Origin: Sedimenticola_A sp040506425
GTDB taxonomy: Bacteria; Pseudomonadota; Gammaproteobacteria; Chromatiales; Chromatiaceae
Assembly (NCBI GenBank): GCA_965224515.1
Contig: OZ245051.1
Location: forward strand, 3,906,001 to 3,970,000
DNA length: 64,000 nt
Reading direction: 5' to 3'
Shown here: positions 61,689 to 64,000 of the stretch, in pieces
How the letters are laid out: each line of letters starts with the position of its first letter
Position numbering within the stretch: position 1 is the first letter of the stretch
The notes under the pieces: generated by a model
Told to the model about the DNA's origin: nothing
Seen by the model: the letters and a program-made list of their open reading frames with translations, nothing else
The model's database searches: none
Made by a program: the position numbers and the translations under genes

Positions 61689-63467
61689 TCAGAGTGTGAA
61701 ATAAAATGCGGCACCCTCTCCCGGCTTGCCTTCAGCCCACAGTTTGCCTCCGTGGCGCTGAATGATCCTTTGCACCGTCGCCAGGCCAACGCCGGTACCC
61801 TGAAACTCTTCTTCGGTGTGCAGACGCTGAAAGGGCCTGAAGAGCTTGTCTGCATAGGCCATGTCAAAACCCGCGCCGTTGTCCCGGACATAGAAGGCGA
61901 GCTCACCTTCAAACTCCGTCGAACCGAATTCGATTACTGCCCCGGGGGTCTTGCCGGTGTACTTGAAGGCGTTGCCCAGCAGGTTATCGAGAACGATCTT
62001 CAGCATCCCGGCATCACACTGGGCAGTGAGCCCATCGGCAATGGAAAACTCCACTTCCCGCTCACCCGCGTTCTGTTTCAGATCAGCAGCAAGTTCGGAT
62101 GCAATCTGGCTGAGATCCACCTGGGTCAGGGTCAGTTCACCCCGGGTCAGGCGGGAGAGGCGCAGCATGTCGTCGATCAACTGCCCCATGCGTTCTGCAT
62201 TGGCCCGAACCCGTCCCAACAGGTGCTGGCCACGCTCATCCATCTTTTCGGGGTAATCCCGCAGCAACATCTGACTGAAACCGTCAAGACTGCGAAGTGG
62301 AGCCCTCAGGTCATGGGAGACCGAATAGGTGAAGGCCTCCAGCTCCTTGTTGAGGGCGTTGACGGCAATCAGTTTCTGCTTCAGCTGCTGGTTGAGTCCT
62401 TTTACCCGCTCCTCAGCGGCCAGCTGTTTCTGATAGGTGCGGGCATTGCTCAGGGCCAGGGCGATCACCGGGGTGATGCTTAGGGATAGATTGAGGTAGT
62501 GCTGGCGGTACTTGGGGAAGGCGATACCCTTTACCGATACCACGCCGTAGCGAACACCCTGGCGCTCGATAATCAGGGTAAAGCCACTTCCCTCTTCATC
62601 CAGTTCATAACGTGCCGTGAAACCGGCAAGCCACCCTGCCATGCCGTCTGCCACCTCACTGAACGGCGGCGTAAAAGCCATCTCCCCTGGCCCCTGGTCG
62701 AACAGCGGGAGGTAGAGAACCTGGCCAGGGCCACAGAACATGGTGAACAGTTCCAGCACACGATCTATCACTGAACTCTCGTCGGTGAGAGCAGTGATGC
62801 CGCTCATCAGGTCGTTGACCATGGCGTAGTCCGCCAGTTGCCGCTCTCTCTCCTGGAGCAGTCCGGCCTCATCTTTTTGATGCTGCTCTGTCCGCCACTC
62901 TGCCACCAGGGCCCGAATGAAGAGCCTCACCCCATCGAGCCCCACGTTGACCGTCTCCCAGGAGAGTCCGGTCTTGGCGGCAAAAGCCCCCAGCTTCTCT
63001 ACCCCGTCAGGATCGATTCCGGTGTCCAGCAGTAGCAGCCGACTGGTGGATTCAATGAAGAACGCCTTGGCGTCATCATCATTAAAAGCCCACTTTGCAT
63101 ACTGCCCCTGCCAGTTACCGAGCATTCCCGGAGTCAACAGGTGCACCCCCTGTTTAAGGTAAGCGTTCAACTGCTCAGGCCCAAGAAACAGCTCGAAGCA
63201 CTGTTCCATGGGGTGAAACCGTGCATCATCCGGCAGTGCCTGCTGGTTGAATTCGCACAGGCAGTGCCCACCCAGAATGCAGACCGAACCTGCTGCCTCA
63301 CCCAGCTCCGACAGGGAGCGCTCAAGGCTTTCGGCAACAGCATCCGGATGATCACAATCCGCGCTGTAGGCGACCACGTCCACATCGCTGAAGGCCTCCT
63401 CTTCCACGACGCGCACCACCTCCTTTTGGAAATAGTCACAAACCAGCAGCGTCAGCCTTCCAGACAT
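61689..63467 (-). CDS. DUF1638-GAF-like histidine kinase
   Basis: A 592-residue protein. The start at 63467 leaves one base to the previous stop; a longer frame overlaps that gene by 47 bases. Residues 1-190 match DUF1638 (TLLVCDYFQKEVVRVVEEE, MEQCFELFLGPEQL, GVHLLTPGMLGNW), a family found with corrinoid methyltransferases. Residues about 220-350 look like a GAF domain, followed by HisKA (SVSHDLRAPLRSLDGFSQML) and HATPase (VRDNGAGFDMAYADKLFRPF). DUF1638 as a sensor on a kinase, next to a URO-D-type gene, suggests that it senses a methyl-transfer or corrinoid-related state. Receptor, kinase and partner receiver are contiguous. Confidence 0.88.
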   Translation of the reverse strand: MSGRLTLLVCDYFQKEVVRVVEEEAFSDVDVVAYSADCDHPDAVAESLERSLSELGEAAGSVCILGGHCLCEFNQQALPDDARFHPMEQCFELFLGPEQLNAYLKQGVHLLTPGMLGNWQGQYAKWAFNDDDAKAFFIESTSRLLLLDTGIDPDGVEKLGAFAAKTGLSWETVNVGLDGVRLFIRALVAEWRTEQHQKDEAGLLQERERQLADYAMVNDLMSGITALTDESSVIDRVLELFTMFCGPGQVLYLPLFDQGPGEMAFTPPFSEVADGMAGWLAGFTARYELDEEGSGFTLIIERQGVRYGVVSVKGIAFPKYRQHYLNLSLSITPVIALALSNARTYQKQLAAEERVKGLNQQLKQKLIAVNALNKELEAFTYSVSHDLRAPLRSLDGFSQMLLRDYPEKMDERGQHLLGRVRANAERMGQLIDDMLRLSRLTRGELTLTQVDLSQIASELAADLKQNAGEREVEFSIADGLTAQCDAGMLKIVLDNLLGNAFKYTGKTPGAVIEFGSTEFEGELAFYVRDNGAGFDMAYADKLFRPFQRLHTEEEFQGTGVGLATVQRIIQRHGGKLWAEGKPGEGAAFYFTL

Positions 63468-63468
63468 G

Positions 63469-64000
63469 TCAATCAGCCCAATCGATGGGATAACAGCCCC
63501 ATTTATGCACGGCATCGGAGATGGCCATCAGCACATCGTCTGAAACCTGCCAGGGTATCTCCCCGTGGTTGTCGGAGAGTATGAAGCCCCCGCCCCTGCC
63601 GGCACTGGCAATGGCCTGCTTGACCTGCTCTTCAGCCTCCTGGGCACTCCAGCGGCGCATGGTCACACCGTTGAGATTACCCAGCAGGGTCACCTTGCCG
63701 TCGGCAATCATCTTCAGCTCGGCCAGGTCCTCGTCGGTACTGGTGCCCACCACGCCGGTGCCGGTCTCGATCAGGTCCGGCAGTATGCCCTTGCAGCGCC
63801 CCGACGCCATGTGGGTTGCTATGGGCCCGTTGATCTGGGGCAGGGTATCCCTGGCCACCTTGAAACCGGTCTCCAGGTAGAGCTCCCTTGGTATCACAGT
63901 GGTGGATGAAACCGGGTCGAAGTAGCAGATGGCATGTGCCCCGGCTGCAAGTTGGGCATTGGCCCACTCGATGGTGAACTGCTTGTTCAGTTCCATCAGG
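63469..64000 (-). CDS. uroporphyrinogen decarboxylase/methyltransferase family protein, C-terminal part
   Basis: At least 177 residues, running off the window end; the open frame continues through 63999. Segments such as AHAICYFDPVSSTTVIPRELY, NGPIATHMASGRCKGILP, VTLLGNLNGVTMRRW, and GGGFILSDNHGEIPW match the URO-D fold as used by MtaA/CmuA-type corrinoid methyltransferases rather than true HemE. The His of THMASG and the Cys of GRCKG fit a zinc-binding methyltransferase site. It is directly followed by the DUF1638 kinase gene (one-base gap). Confidence 0.85.
   Translation of the reverse strand, partial: LMELNKQFTIEWANAQLAAGAHAICYFDPVSSTTVIPRELYLETGFKVARDTLPQINGPIATHMASGRCKGILPDLIETGTGVVGTSTDEDLAELKMIADGKVTLLGNLNGVTMRRWSAQEAEEQVKQAIASAGRGGGFILSDNHGEIPWQVSDDVLMAISDAVHKWGCYPIDWAD

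Overview
The window looks like chromosomal DNA from a gammaproteobacterium. The family B DNA polymerase II tail, an OxyR with both redox cysteines, the RND, MMPL and TRAP systems and the dense c-di-GMP and histidine-kinase signalling all fit. The gene style recalls sulfur-oxidising Chromatiales relatives, possibly symbiont lineages, but that placement is an inference from gene content only. I saw no rRNA, tRNA, CRISPR array or transposase gene.

Layout. 1-4066: end of polB, then a small protein, an HDOD protein and a GGDEF/EAL protein in one operon. 4183-9361: a TetR gene behind a double operator, followed by an MMPL exporter, a LolA-like periplasmic protein and an outer-membrane barrel; this looks like one envelope export unit. 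9629-18473: a secreted protein of unknown function, a FIST plus PAS-GGDEF-EAL pair, and a fused double solute-binding protein followed by a large histidine kinase. 18550-24349: dienelactone-hydrolase-like protein, metallo-beta-lactamase-fold protein, rubredoxin reductase, rubredoxin, rubrerythrin, OxyR and a voltage-gated potassium channel with a zinc-ribbon tail.

24539-46962 is the most striking part: a 22.4 kb, mostly AT-rich island. It lies between two direct repeats (289 and 345 bp) that each carry the last 32 codons of the potassium channel gene and the repeats behind it. Its genes form an apparent route for 5-oxoproline (pyroglutamate), and perhaps D-glutamate. There are two TRAP transporters, a DUF1445 protein, 5-oxoprolinase PxpABC, a short form of the large NAD-glutamate dehydrogenase, and all three 2-oxoglutarate dehydrogenase subunits. 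Regulators and a universal stress protein complete it. A 19-bp palindromic element recurs before four of its transcription units, so the island looks like a regulon. The lpd gene has an in-frame TGA between its two active-site cysteines. One block (about 31.2-35.1 kb) is much richer in GC than the rest, so the island is a mosaic.

47402-54994: an RND efflux pump with its adaptor, and a fused ACP-acyl-AMP ligase-PlsC protein. 55116-64000: a leftward signalling cluster. It begins with a URO-D/corrinoid-methyltransferase-like gene cut by the window end and a DUF1638-histidine kinase. Then come two response regulators, two more histidine kinases that share their core with the 15912-18473 kinase, and a REC-PAS-HD-GYP protein. 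Coding starts were moved from the longest reading frame where a Shine-Dalgarno sequence, a signal peptide or a neighbouring gene decided the matter.
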